A stretch of 64,000 nucleotides of DNA from Christiangramia gaetbulicola (GTDB lineage: Bacteria > Bacteroidota > Bacteroidia > Flavobacteriales > Flavobacteriaceae): positions 744,001-808,000 of the forward strand of contig NZ_QBKQ01000003.1 of the NCBI RefSeq assembly GCF_003054225.1. The letters run 5' to 3'. Below are positions 33,931 to 42,761 of this stretch, one piece after another. Each line of letters begins with the position of its first letter. The first letter of the stretch is position 1. The translations under genes were made by a program, and so were the position numbers. The notes beneath the pieces were generated by a model, which saw only the letters and a program-made list of their open reading frames with translations, searched no databases and was not told the DNA's origin.

Positions 33931-36294
33931 ATGCTAGGAACAAAAGCTGAAACACTACAATATATATCTGAAAATGGATTTCCAGTACCGGACGTACATT
34001 TTTTCACTGTTCATGAATGGAATAATTTTAAAGATAATGTTATTTCTAATATTTCTAATAAATATGAAAGCGTCACATATTTAGCAGTACGAAGTAGTTC
34101 CAGGGCAGAAGATACAGAAGTTGATTCTATGGCGGGAGCTTTTGAAAGTATCTTAAATGTGAATTATAAAATTAATGGTGAACTTTCAACAGCAATTGAT
34201 ACAGTGATCAATTCTTTTGACAATAATCCGGAGAACCAGGTCTTAATACAACCTATGGTGGAGGATGTTAGGATGAGTGGTGTCATAATGACCAAATCTT
34301 TAGATGACGGTTCACCATATTATGTCATTAATTTCGATGATACGACAGGCAAGACAGATACCGTCACTAGCGGGAATTCTATCAACAAAACGGTATATGT
34401 CTATAATGGTTTTAAAGATAAAGATTTTGATTCCCCATATTTATTAAAGGTTCTAAAAGTTGTAGAAGAATTAGAATCCCTTTATAAGAATTTGCCTTTA
34501 GATATTGAATTTGCATTGAATAATAAAAATGAAGTTTTCATCTTGCAGGTACGACCAATTACTACTTCTACAAATTGGAAGAATAAAGCGAATAAATTGG
34601 TTTCAGAAAGGCTTCCATATCTTGAAGATTTTGTACAGCAATTAATGACTAGGAGAGTGGATATTTATGGTGAAAAAACCCTCCTGGGAATTATGCCTGA
34701 TTGGAATCCTGCAGAAATGATTGGTGTTGTGCCACATCCGCTTGCAATGTCCTTATACCGTGAGCTTATTACTCGAAGGGCTTGGAGTTTGGCTAGGGAA
34801 GAAATGGGTTATAAAAAAATGCCAGATGTAGAATTAATGGTTTCGTTATTTGGCCGGGCGTATATAGATGTGCGTAATAGTATGAACTCATTTTTGCCGG
34901 AAAAATTAAGCCCAGAAATTTCTGAGAAGCTTATTAACGCTTATATACAAAGGCTGGAAAATAATCCTCATTTGCATGACAAAATCGAATTTGAGGTTGT
35001 ACCTACTGCTTATGATTTTAAATTTGAAGAAAATCTAAACAATCGGTATCCAAATTTGCTGAACGAAGAAGAAATCAAGGAGTTTAAAAACTTTTTAGTA
35101 GAATTGACTCAAAATGCTATTGAAGACACAGAAGGCAATACGTTAAACAAAGCTATTGAATTAATTGAATTATTGAAAACCCTACAAGAGGAAAACTTGA
35201 ATAAAAAGCTTGTTACTCCTTTTTCAATTTCAGATCACGTAAATACACTCAAAAATCAATGTGTTAAGTATGGAACAATACCTTTTTCAATAACTGCCAG
35301 GCATGGCTTTATAGCGGAATCACTATTGAGATCAGCTATAGCTTGTGGAGCTATAGAAGAGGAAAGGGTGAAGGCATTTAAGAGAAGCGTGAAAACTATC
35401 TCTACAGAGCTTAGCACTGATTTTTACGAAGTGTGTAACGAAAATCTTGAAAAAGATAAATTCATGCAGAAGTATGGTCATCTTAGGCCAAACAGTTATG
35501 ATATACTATCACCATGTTACAAGAACAGACCTGATTTATTAGATGGTGATCCTCAAAAACCAGGTGAGCACGAAGTATTTCAGTTAAGTGATCAAGAGCG
35601 TAAAAATTTAAATATATTATTGCGAGATCACGGTTTTGACAGAATTAATGCAGATGATATTTTTAAGTATGCGTCTAAGGCCATAAAAGGTAGAGAATAT
35701 CATAAATTCATCTTTACTAAACACCTGTCTGCTATCATAGAATATATAACAGAATGGGGTGAGTTAATTGGTTTTTCTAAAAAGGATCTAGCAATGCTTA
35801 CCTTAGATGATGTTCAAAGTGTTTTATTTGAACCGATCACCAAGGATTTAAAAGTTTTCTTTAAACGTAGAATTAAAAAAGCAAAGAAATCTTACAGTGT
35901 AGCAAATTCTTTTAAATTAAACTATTTAATACGTTCTCGAAGAGATGTTTATATTGCACCAATGCAAAGAAGTGCACCAAATTTTATTGGCAATAAGAGG
36001 GTTGAAGGTAAAATAGTATTTCTTAATCCGTTCATAAAAGAGATCCCAGATTTGGAAGGTAAAATTATATGTATAGAAGGCGCGGACCCTGGATATGATT
36101 GGATCTTCTCAAGAAAAATAGGTGGTCTTATTACAAAATTTGGAGGTGCTAATTCACATATGGCTATACGCTGTGCTGAATATGATCTTCCTGCAGCAAT
36201 TGGATGCGGAGAACAACCTTTTAATAAGCTAATAAAGGCCGGTAAGGTATTGTTAAATTGCCAAGGAAAACGTTTAGAGCCACTTACAATTTAA
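33931..36294 (+). CDS. PEP-synthase-like phosphotransferase, probable L-glutamine kinase (Cj1418-like)
   Basis: A 787-residue protein with the two ends of a PEP synthase/PPDK: an ATP-grasp part (about 1-210, V-R-S-S-S-R-A-E-D-T near 52, closing I-L-Q-V-R-P-I-T) and a C-terminal swivelling phosphohistidine domain with His743 in G-G-A-N-S-H-M-A-I-R. Between them is about 450 residues that do not look like the PEP/pyruvate TIM barrel. This layout and size match C. jejuni Cj1418, which phosphorylates the amide of L-glutamine using ATP. The next two genes are the other two enzymes of that pathway, which is the main reason for the call. A phosphonate-related or other phosphotransferase is the alternative. 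Confidence 0.78.
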   Translation: MLGTKAETLQYISENGFPVPDVHFFTVHEWNNFKDNVISNISNKYESVTYLAVRSSSRAEDTEVDSMAGAFESILNVNYKINGELSTAIDTVINSFDNNPENQVLIQPMVEDVRMSGVIMTKSLDDGSPYYVINFDDTTGKTDTVTSGNSINKTVYVYNGFKDKDFDSPYLLKVLKVVEELESLYKNLPLDIEFALNNKNEVFILQVRPITTSTNWKNKANKLVSERLPYLEDFVQQLMTRRVDIYGEKTLLGIMPDWNPAEMIGVVPHPLAMSLYRELITRRAWSLAREEMGYKKMPDVELMVSLFGRAYIDVRNSMNSFLPEKLSPEISEKLINAYIQRLENNPHLHDKIEFEVVPTAYDFKFEENLNNRYPNLLNEEEIKEFKNFLVELTQNAIEDTEGNTLNKAIELIELLKTLQEENLNKKLVTPFSISDHVNTLKNQCVKYGTIPFSITARHGFIAESLLRSAIACGAIEEERVKAFKRSVKTISTELSTDFYEVCNENLEKDKFMQKYGHLRPNSYDILSPCYKNRPDLLDGDPQKPGEHEVFQLSDQERKNLNILLRDHGFDRINADDIFKYASKAIKGREYHKFIFTKHLSAIIEYITEWGELIGFSKKDLAMLTLDDVQSVLFEPITKDLKVFFKRRIKKAKKSYSVANSFKLNYLIRSRRDVYIAPMQRSAPNFIGNKRVEGKIVFLNPFIKEIPDLEGKIICIEGADPGYDWIFSRKIGGLITKFGGANSHMAIRCAEYDLPAAIGCGEQPFNKLIKAGKVLLNCQGKRLEPLTI

Positions 36295-36301
36295 AACTTT
36301 T

Positions 36302-36922
36302 ATGCAAAAGCTCATTATTGGTATAAGTATGAGAGAAGCTAATGCAGCTAGTTACGATGAAAAGCGTGATGCAATAGCACGGGATTGGTATAGGTTTATG
36401 AAGGAGATTATGCCAAATGCAAATTGGATACTTTTGCCAAATATTGAAGAAGAAATTATTGAATATATCGAAAATTGGAATATAAATGCATTTATTCTAA
36501 CCGGAGGTGAAAATCTAAGTATTTCTAAAGAAAGAGACGACACTGAGAAGCTTATTTTTCAATACTCTCAGGCTAATTCTCTTCCTGTTTTAGGTATTTG
36601 CAGAGGATTTCAAGCTATTTTTAAATGGTTAGGAGGAGAAATTGAACAACGAAATGATAGGTTTTCGGTATTTCATGTAGCGACCCGACATCAGATAATT
36701 ATCAATAATAAAGTTGAAGAGGTTAACTCTTACCATTCTAATGCACTAATCGACAGGTCTAAGCCTGAGATGTTAAAGGTTATTGGTAGGTGTAAAGAAG
36801 ATAATACTATTGAGGCTTTTCAAGGAAATGGTTTACTTGGATTAATGTGGCATCCTGAAAGGGAAGATATATTTAGTAAATGGGAAGCACGAATGATAAA
36901 AAAATTATTTAAATATGAATAA
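36302..36922 (+). CDS. Class I glutamine amidotransferase-fold hydrolase (Cj1417-like)
   Basis: A 206-residue protein with a complete amidotransferase triad: nucleophile Cys100 in G-I-C-R-G-F-Q, then His184 and Glu186 in W-H-P-E-R-E. It has no synthase partner domain and resembles gamma-glutamyl hydrolases. In C. jejuni, Cj1417 removes glutamate from gamma-glutamyl-CDP-amidate to leave cytidine diphosphoramidate. Size, fold and position between the kinase-like and nucleotidyltransferase genes (overlapping the latter by 8 bases) all fit. A general gamma-glutamyl-GABA hydrolase role is less likely here. Confidence 0.8.
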   Translation: MQKLIIGISMREANAASYDEKRDAIARDWYRFMKEIMPNANWILLPNIEEEIIEYIENWNINAFILTGGENLSISKERDDTEKLIFQYSQANSLPVLGICRGFQAIFKWLGGEIEQRNDRFSVFHVATRHQIIINNKVEEVNSYHSNALIDRSKPEMLKVIGRCKEDNTIEAFQGNGLLGLMWHPEREDIFSKWEARMIKKLFKYE

Positions 36923-37664
36923 ATATAAAGGATTAATACTAGCAGCAGGGAGAGGGTCAAGAATGGGTAGTACTACTGAAAGATCGCATAAATGCCTAAC
37001 AATTTTAGAAGGTAAGACTTTATTAGATTGGCAACTTTCAGCCTTGAGGGCAGCAGATGTCCAGGATATAACCGTGGTTAGAGGTTACAGATCAGAAATG
37101 TTACAAGGAGATTTCAAAACAGCAGAAAACCCAAGGTGGTCTGAAACGAACATGGTTGGAACACTGTTCTGTGCACCTAAAATGGAAACAGAGACCATTA
37201 TATCCTATTCAGATATCGTTTATTCTAGTGATCATATTGAAAAATTGAAAAATCAGGATGGAGATATAGTAATAACTGCCGATAAAAAGTGGCTTGATCT
37301 CTGGTCTACCCGATTTGAAAATCCTTTGGACGACGCAGAAAGTTTTAAAACAAACGATGGTGTTTTAACCGAAATAGGAAATGACGAAGATAGTATAGAT
37401 AATATTCAGGCACAGTATATGGGCTTAATCAAGTTTACTCCAAGAGGTTGGGATATAGCCTTTGGTACTTATAATTCTTTAAATAAGGATGAACAGGATA
37501 AACTAGATATGACTTCCTTTTTATCCATGCTAATGGAAAAAACAGACATTAAAGTTGCATTTATAGAAGGCAGATGGTGTGAAGTAGACTCTAACGATGA
37601 TGTAAAGGCATATGAAATAAAATTGAAGGAGAATAAAAACTGGTCGCATGATTGGAGAAAATAA
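36915..37664 (+). CDS. LicC/PntC-like cytidylyltransferase (Cj1416-like, CTP:phosphoglutamine)
   Basis: A 249-residue nucleotidyltransferase. It opens with L-A-A-G-R-G-S-R-M-G (about 9-18) and H-K-C-L, keeps the Lys used for phosphate binding, has E-T-N-M-V-G-T-L near residue 77 and Y-S-D-I-V-Y as metal site, and ends with E-V-D-S-N-D-D. The N-M-V-G-T-L segment places it near the choline-phosphate/aminoethylphosphonate cytidylyltransferases and Cj1416 rather than sugar-phosphate enzymes. The proposed reaction is CTP plus phosphoglutamine to gamma-glutamyl-CDP-amidate. Stop and start overlap with the unknown gene downstream by 17 bases. Confidence 0.78.
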   Translation: MNKYKGLILAAGRGSRMGSTTERSHKCLTILEGKTLLDWQLSALRAADVQDITVVRGYRSEMLQGDFKTAENPRWSETNMVGTLFCAPKMETETIISYSDIVYSSDHIEKLKNQDGDIVITADKKWLDLWSTRFENPLDDAESFKTNDGVLTEIGNDEDSIDNIQAQYMGLIKFTPRGWDIAFGTYNSLNKDEQDKLDMTSFLSMLMEKTDIKVAFIEGRWCEVDSNDDVKAYEIKLKENKNWSHDWRK

Positions 37665-38223
37665 AATTATATATAAGTATTTAAATGAGGATGTGTTTAA
37701 TAATAAGATTAACTATTCTTATTCCAAATTTGGCGGAATTGAATTTCTCAAATCCTGGGAAGAAAAAAGGGATAAGTGCCTAGATATTCTGTTGAAAAAT
37801 AATGCCGGAAGCCATAAAACTGAAGATGATTCTAGAACAAATATTCAATTGGAACGATGGTTAAATAATGATATAGTTTTCTCTGAACTTGATAAGGTTC
37901 ATTTGTTGATAAAAAGATTTGAGGTAACCAAAAGGATTTATGAATTCTACGATGCTGATTTTCGCCGTATAAATAAAGATGTGACTTATAATAACTTGAA
38001 TCTTTATATCAATTTTGGGTTAGTAATGGTTAAACTTTTTGACAGATATAAACATTTGCAGTACTTAAATTCTCTTTTAAAATTAGTTGATATTATTTGC
38101 AGCAGAATAAACGAATTGAATCAAAATGCAGAAACCTCCAATTACAGAGCTGCATCCAAACTATTATGGGCAGAAAAAAGAATTATTAAAGAATTGTGTG
38201 AAAATAAAAACATTGATTTATGA
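37648..38223 (+). CDS. Unknown 191-residue helical protein in the phosphoramidate-type operon
   Basis: I do not recognise this protein. It is soluble, Lys/Asn-rich and predicted mostly helical by eye, with no signal peptide, membrane helix, P-loop or obvious metal site. It overlaps the cytidylyltransferase by 17 bases and the formyltransferase-like gene by 4, so it is translated with them. Because it lacks a Walker A motif, it is not a counterpart of the CDP-amidate kinase Cj1415. It could be a binding partner of a neighbouring enzyme or a new enzyme of the pathway; neither is shown. Confidence 0.7.
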   Translation: MIGENKIIYKYLNEDVFNNKINYSYSKFGGIEFLKSWEEKRDKCLDILLKNNAGSHKTEDDSRTNIQLERWLNNDIVFSELDKVHLLIKRFEVTKRIYEFYDADFRRINKDVTYNNLNLYINFGLVMVKLFDRYKHLQYLNSLLKLVDIICSRINELNQNAETSNYRAASKLLWAEKRIIKELCENKNIDL

Positions 38224-38930
38224 AGATTTTACTTCTAGCAGGAAACACACTTAGATCTAATTCGTATGCGCAATATTTGGCTGCCAGCTCTTGCAAAGTG
38301 GAAGGGCTATTTTACGGATTTGAGGAAAGAGAATATAGTGTACCTAAATTAAATCGAGACACTGAGCAATTCTTCGATGATAATAATATTCTTATTCCCG
38401 ATTTTCAAATAGGTATTGAAAATGTGTTTGAGCGTAATAAATGGAAATATCAGCATATTAATGATTATGACGTTAATTCTCAAAGTGTAGTAGAGCGGGT
38501 AAAGTCGATATCTCCAGATTTAATAATTTTTTCAGGTTATGGAGGTCAAATTCTTAGAAAAAATCATTTTGACTTGGATCTACCTTATGTACATATGCAC
38601 CCGGGAGACATTCCTTTAGAAAGGGGGAGTACAACAATTTATTATAGCATATTAAATAGACAATCCTGTACAGTGACTGCCTTCTTGATGAATGAAAAAA
38701 TTGATGCAGGGAATATTATTACAAAAAGTCATTTTCCCGCTCCCACTGGAGGGGTAAATATTGACCAATACTATGATAATATTATTAGGGCAAATTGCTT
38801 AATAGATGCAATTACCGCATTATCCAAAAAAAATGAAATTACTCCCTTTCCTTCGCACGATAATAGTCTAGAATATTACGTCATTCATCCAATCCTTAAA
38901 AATATTGGAATTTTATCTCTCAAAAAATAA
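38220..38930 (+). CDS. Formyltransferase-fold protein with altered catalytic Asn
   Basis: A 236-residue protein of the methionyl-tRNA/GAR formyltransferase fold. The core motif reads H-M-H-P-G-D-I-P-L-E-R-G (from His125): catalytic His127 is present, but the usual Asn two residues before is His125. The later Asp is kept (Asp162 in K-I-D-A-G-N-I-I). The N-terminal nucleotide-sugar/folate-like part is short. Such folds transfer formyl groups from 10-formyl-THF or, with changed active sites, carry out other C1 or hydrolytic chemistry. It is embedded between an unknown gene and a TagF-like transferase. N-formylation of an amino group is possible, not shown. Confidence 0.75.
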   Translation: MKILLLAGNTLRSNSYAQYLAASSCKVEGLFYGFEEREYSVPKLNRDTEQFFDDNNILIPDFQIGIENVFERNKWKYQHINDYDVNSQSVVERVKSISPDLIIFSGYGGQILRKNHFDLDLPYVHMHPGDIPLERGSTTIYYSILNRQSCTVTAFLMNEKIDAGNIITKSHFPAPTGGVNIDQYYDNIIRANCLIDAITALSKKNEITPFPSHDNSLEYYVIHPILKNIGILSLKK

Positions 38931-38932
38931 CT

Positions 38933-40129
38933 ATGTTATTTCTATATATTGATCCCGGTACGGGGAGCTTGTTAATAAGCCTATTAATAGGTTTTATTAT
39001 GACCATTACATTTTCAATACGTAATTTTTATTATAAAGTAATACATTTTTTTGCGGGAAAAGAATATAAGGGTACAAATGATTTTTCTGGAGAATTGGTG
39101 TTTTTTAGTGAGGGGAAAAACTACTGGAACGTTTTTTACCCAGTTTTAGATGTACTCATCAAGCATAATAAAAGATTCGTATATTTAACTGCAGACCGGG
39201 AAGATCCCGGACTACAAATCGATTCTGAATATTGTTCTTCCCATTATTTAGGTAATACAAATCAGGCTTTCTTTGTATTAAATAAATTGAAAGCGAAAAT
39301 GTGTATAACCACTACTCCTCAATTAGATATTCTAAACTGGAAGCGTTCGAAAAACGTAGATCACTATTGTTATCTATCTCACGCCCCCATGGATATCCAT
39401 GCAAATAAAAAATTTTCATTTGATTATTATGACTCTGCACTTTGTGGAAATGATTTTCATATCGCAAATCTTCGCCAACTGGAACGTGATAGAAATAGCA
39501 GAAAAAAAATTCTTATGAAAACTGGTTGTACCTACTATGATTTGAAGAATGAAGGAGCTAACGAACAAAAAGAACACATTTTAATTGCGCCAACCTGGGG
39601 TGATAGATCATTTTTTGTAGAACATGGAGAGCTATTATTAGAGAAATTATTAGAGCATAAACATCGTGTTTTATATAGACCTCATCCTCAATCCTGGATT
39701 TCTGAAAAAGAGCTCTTGAGTATTATCTCTTCCAAATTTGGTAAAAATGAACTTTTCGAAATTGATAAGAGGGTTGATAATGTACATGCATTATCTAAAG
39801 CAAAAGTATTGATAACAGATTCAACTTCCGGGATAATCTATGATGTGGCATTTTTGCAGAAAATACCAATTATAGCTGTTGATTTTGAATGGGACGATGG
39901 TGGTTACGAATCATCGGATCTAGAAAATCCTCCATCTACAAAATATCTTTTGGAAGATTTTGGAAGAACAATTACAGAAAATGAAATATATAATATTCAT
40001 AATATTATTGGAGAAGTATCAAATGTAAAAATGACGGAGGAAATAATAGATAAGCATATTTTTAATTTTCAAAATGCAGGTAGTGTGGCTGCTAAACAGA
40101 TTCTATCAATTTTTAAAGGATTAAAATAA
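38933..40129 (+). CDS. TagF-like CDP-glycerol-type phosphotransferase
   Basis: A 398-residue protein with one N-terminal membrane helix (after Y-I-D-P-G-T-G-S-L-L) and a GT-B-like domain of the CDP-glycerol glycerophosphotransferase family. Family motifs: Y-R-P-H-P-Q (His251) and T-D-S-T-S-G (Ser297 region), the latter before A-F-L-Q-K-I-P. TagF proteins take a phospho-alcohol from a CDP carrier. No CDP-glycerol synthase (tagD) is in the window, while a CDP-amidate-type pathway is directly upstream, so it could move a phosphoramidate or related group from its CDP carrier. That is inference. Confidence 0.78.
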   Translation: MLFLYIDPGTGSLLISLLIGFIMTITFSIRNFYYKVIHFFAGKEYKGTNDFSGELVFFSEGKNYWNVFYPVLDVLIKHNKRFVYLTADREDPGLQIDSEYCSSHYLGNTNQAFFVLNKLKAKMCITTTPQLDILNWKRSKNVDHYCYLSHAPMDIHANKKFSFDYYDSALCGNDFHIANLRQLERDRNSRKKILMKTGCTYYDLKNEGANEQKEHILIAPTWGDRSFFVEHGELLLEKLLEHKHRVLYRPHPQSWISEKELLSIISSKFGKNELFEIDKRVDNVHALSKAKVLITDSTSGIIYDVAFLQKIPIIAVDFEWDDGGYESSDLENPPSTKYLLEDFGRTITENEIYNIHNIIGEVSNVKMTEEIIDKHIFNFQNAGSVAAKQILSIFKGLK

Positions 40130-42372
40130 TGTTTTTAATAAACTTTCTTAAAAATATCCTGGAGTTTTTCTACGATATAACTTTTAGTTATGGGTGGTCT
40201 ATAATTCTATTGAGCCTGGCTACACAAATTATTATGCTTCCTCTTTTCTGGATAGCAGATAAAATTCAGGATTTGGAGAAAGCCAGAAAAGATAGAATGC
40301 AGCCTGCTCTGGATTCCATAAAGAATGTTCAAAATAAACAAGAGAAATATCACTATACACGGGAGATATACCGTAAAAATAACTATAGTCCGTTTTATTC
40401 ATTAACAGGTTTAGTTGGTTTACTAATTCAAATTCCATTTTTTCTTGCGGCTTATTGGTTACTTCTGGATTATTATCCACTTATTGGAATATCTTTTGGG
40501 CCAATCAGCGATTTATCTCAGCCTGATGAGTTGCTTTTAATCGCAGGTATATCAATTAATATATTACCCTTCTTAATGACCTTTGCTAATTTATTAGCGG
40601 CATATTTTTACACAAAAAACCAAGATAAAAGTGAGAAGATACAGTTGGTAGTTATAGCTATTGTATTTCTCGTTCTACTATATAACTTATCTGCGGCGCT
40701 AGTATTATTCTGGACTATGAATAATATTTTTGCAATAGGTAAAAATTGGTTTTTGTTAAGAATCAAATCAACCAAAGCTGATTTAATTCTCTCAAATAGC
40801 TTCTCGAAACTTCTTAAGATCCTAACTTCTTTCTGGAAGGAGTATGGTTTTGTGGTTTTTCTATTAATGTTTTCAGTTTTTCCCCTTCTCTCAATTTATT
40901 TTGAAAATATAGAAGAGCTTTACTTGACTCAATCTTCTATATTATCACTTATAATTGTCATTTTAATTTTTACCTTAGGAATAACCATTGCAATTAAGTT
41001 TCTGGTCAAAAATAATTATAAAACCCAGATCCTAGTGTTTACTGGTTTATCACTGTTTTTTCTCTTTGGTCATTTTAGAAATTTACTTGCAGCAATGGGG
41101 CTGGAAGGCAAACTTGCTATATTTTTTCTAGGATTGGTTTTTCTGCTCTTACCAGCAATAATTATCTATCTTACTTTGAAAACTAAAAGGAATCTAAAGG
41201 CATTATCTAACGTAATTAGTATCCTATCTCTTTGTTTGTTCTCTATAGTTATTTTGAGAATAATGTCCTTTGGTATAAGTAATAGACAAACCCTTCTACA
41301 CAACAATTCACAGACAACAAAACTGATTAGCGCAAATAAAGAACAGTTACCTGATATTTATTATATTATTCTTGATGGTTACGCTAGTTCACAAATTTTA
41401 GAGGAGGACTTTAATTTTGATAATAGTGAATTTGAAGATTATTTAATCGAAAAAGATTTTTATATAGCTTCAAATAGCAGGTCTAATTATATGAACACCT
41501 TTCTTTCACTGGGATCAACCTTTAATATGAATTATATTAACTTTTTAAGTGATTCCTTGCCAAAAGGATCTACCAACAGGAAGATCCCATATGATATGGT
41601 ATTAAATGGTAATGTAATGAAATATTTGAAAGACAAAGGTTATAAAACTGTTCATTTTGGTAGTGTTTTTGGAGGAACCAAACAAAATATATACGCTGAT
41701 TATAATTATAAATATTCAAGCTATATGGGTGAATTCACTACTAATTTTTTACACACCACTATACTATCACCCTTAGTAAGCCATTTTGCGGGTAAAGAAT
41801 ATCGAAAAACTATTTTATATACTTTTGATCATCTAACGAAATTAAAAAACATAGAAGATCCCAAATTTATTTTTGCACACATAGTTTCCCCTCATCCTCC
41901 CTATGTTTTTGATGAAAATGGTGAAGAAATACCAAAATCTGTAAACCTGGATAACAGCTGGAATAAAAATGAAAAGAGGTTTTACATAGATCAGTTAAAA
42001 TTTTTAAATAAAAAGGTAAGAATTCTAACAGAGGAGATTCTGAATATATCAGAAAATAGTGTGATAATCATACAATCTGATCATGGTCCGGCATTTTTGG
42101 AAGAGGACGATAAAAATGCCAGTCCAGAATTTTTAGAAGAAAGAAGTGAAATATTTAATGCTATTTATATGAATAGCTCTAATAGTAACAATAAGAATTT
42201 ATATAAAGATATTTCCTCGGTGAATACTTTTCGTGCTGTATTTAATACGATCTTTGACGAGGATTTTAAAATTCTTGAAGATTCTACTTATTATTCCACT
42301 TATAAAAATCCTTATGATTTTACTAATATTACAACAACTTTAGATAGTTTAAAAATTTCGAAAAAGGAGTAA
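40129..42372 (+). CDS. YidC/Oxa1-like membrane domain fused to an alkaline-phosphatase/sulfatase-fold domain
   Basis: A 747-residue fusion in one uninterrupted frame. Residues about 1-215 resemble YidC/Oxa1: a first helix leading into I-I-M-L-P-L-F-W, a charged amphipathic loop (Q-D-L-E-K-A-R-K), then P-F-Y-S-L-T-G-L-V-G-L-L-I-Q-I-P-F-F-L-A-A-Y-W-L-L and two further helices. Residues about 235-395 are extra membrane helices. From about 408 an alkaline-phosphatase-superfamily domain follows, with Y-Y-I-I-L-D-G-Y (Asp416), S-P-H-P-P-Y and S-D-H-G-P (Asp651-His652). Phosphotransferases such as lipoteichoic acid synthase share that fold. It starts on the last base of the TagF-like gene. I infer an outward-facing phosphotransferase or translocation step. 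Confidence 0.8.
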   Translation: MFLINFLKNILEFFYDITFSYGWSIILLSLATQIIMLPLFWIADKIQDLEKARKDRMQPALDSIKNVQNKQEKYHYTREIYRKNNYSPFYSLTGLVGLLIQIPFFLAAYWLLLDYYPLIGISFGPISDLSQPDELLLIAGISINILPFLMTFANLLAAYFYTKNQDKSEKIQLVVIAIVFLVLLYNLSAALVLFWTMNNIFAIGKNWFLLRIKSTKADLILSNSFSKLLKILTSFWKEYGFVVFLLMFSVFPLLSIYFENIEELYLTQSSILSLIIVILIFTLGITIAIKFLVKNNYKTQILVFTGLSLFFLFGHFRNLLAAMGLEGKLAIFFLGLVFLLLPAIIIYLTLKTKRNLKALSNVISILSLCLFSIVILRIMSFGISNRQTLLHNNSQTTKLISANKEQLPDIYYIILDGYASSQILEEDFNFDNSEFEDYLIEKDFYIASNSRSNYMNTFLSLGSTFNMNYINFLSDSLPKGSTNRKIPYDMVLNGNVMKYLKDKGYKTVHFGSVFGGTKQNIYADYNYKYSSYMGEFTTNFLHTTILSPLVSHFAGKEYRKTILYTFDHLTKLKNIEDPKFIFAHIVSPHPPYVFDENGEEIPKSVNLDNSWNKNEKRFYIDQLKFLNKKVRILTEEILNISENSVIIIQSDHGPAFLEEDDKNASPEFLEERSEIFNAIYMNSSNSNNKNLYKDISSVNTFRAVFNTIFDEDFKILEDSTYYSTYKNPYDFTNITTTLDSLKISKKE

Positions 42373-42761
42373 TTCAAACCTTGATATTCTTATGAAAATT
42401 CTCTGTCCAACGCTGGCTTCTATAAATAAATTGAAAATTATTGAATAGGATATTTTTAAAATAAAAATTGGTTGTTGAATCTCCTCCTTTTAGAAATATA
42501 TAATTATTAATTACCAAGTGTTATCTATAATGTGAATTATTCACCGTCATTTTTTATTTTGGTTTTTAAAATTAGTGATTTTCACATTTTATTATAAGAA
42601 TTTCTATTTTAAGCCATACACAATTATTTACTTTTGAAAAAAAACAACTGATATTCTGCATTATAAAATAACTGAGCTATTTATTAGGTTTTGAGATTGA
42701 AAATTTTCTAAAGTAATTTTAAAATTGAGATAGAGATTTCTAATACTTTAAAAATTTAAAG
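42373..42761. other. 389-base AT-rich gap, no supported gene
   Basis: Between the YidC-like fusion and the hexapeptide acetyltransferase. I see only an 18-codon frame starting M-K-I-L-C-P-T-L near 42392, too short to support, and a TACTTTTG (42629-42636) resembling a -7 element but 125 bases from the next start. No hairpin terminator is obvious. It marks the end of the phosphoramidate-type operon and may be a recombination scar. Confidence 0.5.

Noticed and set aside
33931-36294. Housekeeping phosphoenolpyruvate synthase
   Set aside because: The middle third does not look like the PEP/pyruvate barrel, and the neighbours form the glutamine-kinase pathway set.
42392-42448. 18-codon frame starting M-K-I-L-C-P-T-L
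   Set aside because: The opening looks like a glycosyltransferase start, but the frame ends at once; not supportable as a gene.
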